Assembly (NCBI RefSeq): GCF_014654365.1
Contig: NZ_BNAY01000018.1
Span: 1-64,000 of the forward strand
From: Amycolatopsis oliviviridis
Lineage (GTDB): Bacteria > Actinomycetota > Actinomycetes > Mycobacteriales > Pseudonocardiaceae
Direction of reading: 5' to 3'
DNA: 64,000 nt
The notes below the pieces were generated by a model. The model did not search any database. It was not told the DNA's origin and saw only the letters and a list, made by a program, of their open reading frames with translations. Positions 62,410 to 64,000 of the stretch are shown here, in pieces. The position numbers were made by a program, and so were the translations under genes. How positions within the stretch are numbered: the first letter of the stretch is position 1; each line of letters begins with the position of its first letter.

Positions 62410-64000
62410 ATGGCCGGTGGTTCGGTGAAGCTGCCCCCGGAGTTGCAGAAGTTCTTTCTGGTGACGTTGGGGATGTCGTGGCCTGAGGGCAATGATGTGG
62501 CGTTGTCGGTGTTGGAGCGGGCGTGGCGTGAGTTCGAGGTGGCGGCGGGGGAGTATCAGGACGCGTTGCGGGCGAGTGGTGCCGGGGTGGATGCGGCGCT
62601 GGTGGGGCAGACTGGGGAGTTTTTCGCTTCGTATCTGGGGCGGGATGTGGTTTCAGGTGTGGAGGCGTTGGGGGAGGCGTCGGGCAGTCTGGCGGGGATG
62701 GCGAAGACGGCCGCGGCGGATGTGGTGAAGGCCAAGGTGATGATGGTCGCGATGGCGGCGATGGCGTTGGCGACGATTGTGCATTTGCTGGCGACGCTGA
62801 TTTTCGCGTTCATGGCTGGTGCGGCGATTTTGACGGCGCGGGCGGCGTTGATGGCGGTGTGGCGTGCGTTGGTGGCGAAGATGCGGGCGCTGGCCGGATT
62901 GAGCCTGACGAAGGAACTGGGGGTTCAGGTCGCGAAGGGGGTCGGCAGGGCTTTGGTCCCGGTGGCGGGGTTCGCGGCGGCGGGTGCGGGGATCATGGGG
63001 GGTTTGGATCTGTCGATCCAGCTTGGCCAGATCGCGGCGGGCAAACGGGCGGAGCTGGACGGGAAGTCGTTACTGGGCACCTTCGTCGGCGGGGCGCTGG
63101 GGGGTGCGTTCGCCGGGATCTTCCACGCGGGTGCGGTGTGGTTGCGGGGTGTGGCGTTGGAGGGGGCGGGCCAGGCGGCGGGGAGGGTCGCGGCGGAAGC
63201 GGCGGAGGACGTGGTGGCGAAGGTGGCGGCGAAGGAGGCCGCAGACGCCGTGGATGATGCGGTTCCGGGTGGGGTGACGGGTAAGACGGGTGGCGAGAAA
63301 GCACCGGAGGCCACAGCTGGCGGGGAAAAGGCGGTCGAGTCGCCGAAGCGGGTGATCCCGGGGTCCGTCGAGGCGTTGGGGCACTTGTCGTATGGGGCGG
63401 GTCAGGTCGGGGTGGTGTTCATCACCGCTCCGGTGATCAACGCCGCGACGGGGTCTCCGCACGCGAGTCCGTGGCTGGGGATGCTGGGGGCGTTGTCGGG
63501 TTTCGGTGGTGGCCGTAATGGCTCCTCGGGCAGTGGTGCGGGGTCGTTGGACGCGGTGATGACGGCGTTGGATCATTTGCCGAGCGCGCCGCGGCTGAAG
63601 ATCCCGGCAGCCGACATCAAGACCGACGGGCTCACCACCGGGGAACGACTCTTCCTCGAACCACCACCGTCCTATGCGGACACGATCGACCGGCAGAGCG
63701 AGGCAAGCCCGATCACCACGGTGCTGGAGGAATCTCCCGCCACCGCTGTCGCGCCGATCGCGGGCGAGCGAACGTCGATTTCCGCCCCCCTGCCGTTGGC
63801 GCCCGGAGTCGGTATCGCTTTCGTCGATCCGGCGTACCTCGGCAACGTGACCAAAGCTTTCGCCGGTCACGCGCCTGGTGTACTCCCCATCGCCGTACAC
63901 CATCGGGATGGCTCGGTGATCCTCCCCGATTCCAGCGGGCGTCCGGTTCCGCGGGACTACGGCCGGTTCACCGGTGAACTCGCGGGTCTCGCTCCTTGGG
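62410..64000 (+). CDS. Giant 3: WXG100/CpnT-like N-terminal putative T7SS effector (3' end beyond window)
   Basis: The frame is open from the ATG to the edge (530 codons visible). The first ~370 residues closely match giant 2: MAGGSVKLPPELQKFFLVTL, the hydrophobic KVMMVAMAAMALATIVHLL, GIMGGLDLSIQ, GAFAGIFHAGAVW and VEALGHLSYG. An Ala/Val/Glu-rich insertion (about 255-315, VAAEAAEDVVAKVAAKEAA) is absent from giant 2. The linker is short and contains LFLEPPPSYADTI. Module A follows almost directly: GIAFVDPAYL, then H498 in VAVHHRDGSV. Its Cys partner would fall beyond the window. The architecture up to this point is a shortened version of giant 2. Export by the T7SS is inferred from family and context. 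Confidence 0.85.
   Translation, partial: MAGGSVKLPPELQKFFLVTLGMSWPEGNDVALSVLERAWREFEVAAGEYQDALRASGAGVDAALVGQTGEFFASYLGRDVVSGVEALGEASGSLAGMAKTAAADVVKAKVMMVAMAAMALATIVHLLATLIFAFMAGAAILTARAALMAVWRALVAKMRALAGLSLTKELGVQVAKGVGRALVPVAGFAAAGAGIMGGLDLSIQLGQIAAGKRAELDGKSLLGTFVGGALGGAFAGIFHAGAVWLRGVALEGAGQAAGRVAAEAAEDVVAKVAAKEAADAVDDAVPGGVTGKTGGEKAPEATAGGEKAVESPKRVIPGSVEALGHLSYGAGQVGVVFITAPVINAATGSPHASPWLGMLGALSGFGGGRNGSSGSGAGSLDAVMTALDHLPSAPRLKIPAADIKTDGLTTGERLFLEPPPSYADTIDRQSEASPITTVLEESPATAVAPIAGERTSISAPLPLAPGVGIAFVDPAYLGNVTKAFAGHAPGVLPIAVHHRDGSVILPDSSGRPVPRDYGRFTGELAGLAPW

Overview
The window is very GC-rich, with actinobacterial codon usage, GTG/TTG starts and GGAGG ribosome binding sites. It carries an SsgA-family protein, a SARP regulator, several LuxR-type regulators and type VII secretion (T7SS) accessory proteins. 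This points to a filamentous actinomycete. Pseudonocardiaceae (for example Amycolatopsis) is my best guess, but it rests on gene content and the style of the intergenic palindromes, not on a marker gene. I saw no rRNA, tRNA, CRISPR array or insertion sequence.

Layout. (1) 1-4599 (minus): the first of three giant genes, cut by the left edge. (2) 4767-7596 (minus): two LuxR-type regulators. (3) 7789-12222 (plus): two T7SS-associated proteins flanking an SsgA-like protein and a 722-aa protein with a possible ADP-ribosyltransferase-like C-terminus. (4) 12224-18208: two large divergent LuxR/AAA regulators; the second heads an operon (15623-24483) of a beta-helix/EccA-like AAA ATPase, an 841-aa relative of the 722-aa protein, and a mycosin protease. 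(5) 24582-33388: two receiver-less NarL-like regulators, a SARP, a small hypothetical, a cold-shock protein, a small membrane protein and another LuxR pair. (6) 33522-38694 (minus): a compact five-gene operon with a prenyl diphosphate synthase, a HAD phosphatase, a GMC oxidoreductase, a deazaflavin-type reductase and an acyl-CoA dehydrogenase. (7) 39168-41651: an NDH-2-like flavoprotein and a secreted S1 protease. (8) 41758-61746: a single 6662-aa giant protein. (9) 61943-62167: a tiny secreted protein. (10) 62410-64000: the third giant gene, cut by the right edge.

How it may work together. The three giant proteins share a WXG100/CpnT-like N-terminal domain, a proline-rich linker and at least one copy of a roughly 150-residue module with a fixed His-(47)-Cys spacing. 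The mycosin, EccA-like ATPase and two T7SS-associated proteins lie between giants 1 and 2, so the simplest reading is that the giants are T7SS-exported multidomain effectors. The T7SS core (EccB/C/D/E) and small EsxA/B partners are not in the window. Giant 2 also holds an extended metzincin zinc-protease motif, a second clan-CD-like His/Cys pair and five copies of an unrecognised ~340-residue module. Eight LuxR-type regulators and one SARP within 33 kb suggest tight conditional control. Long palindromes or hairpins stand close upstream of all three giant genes.
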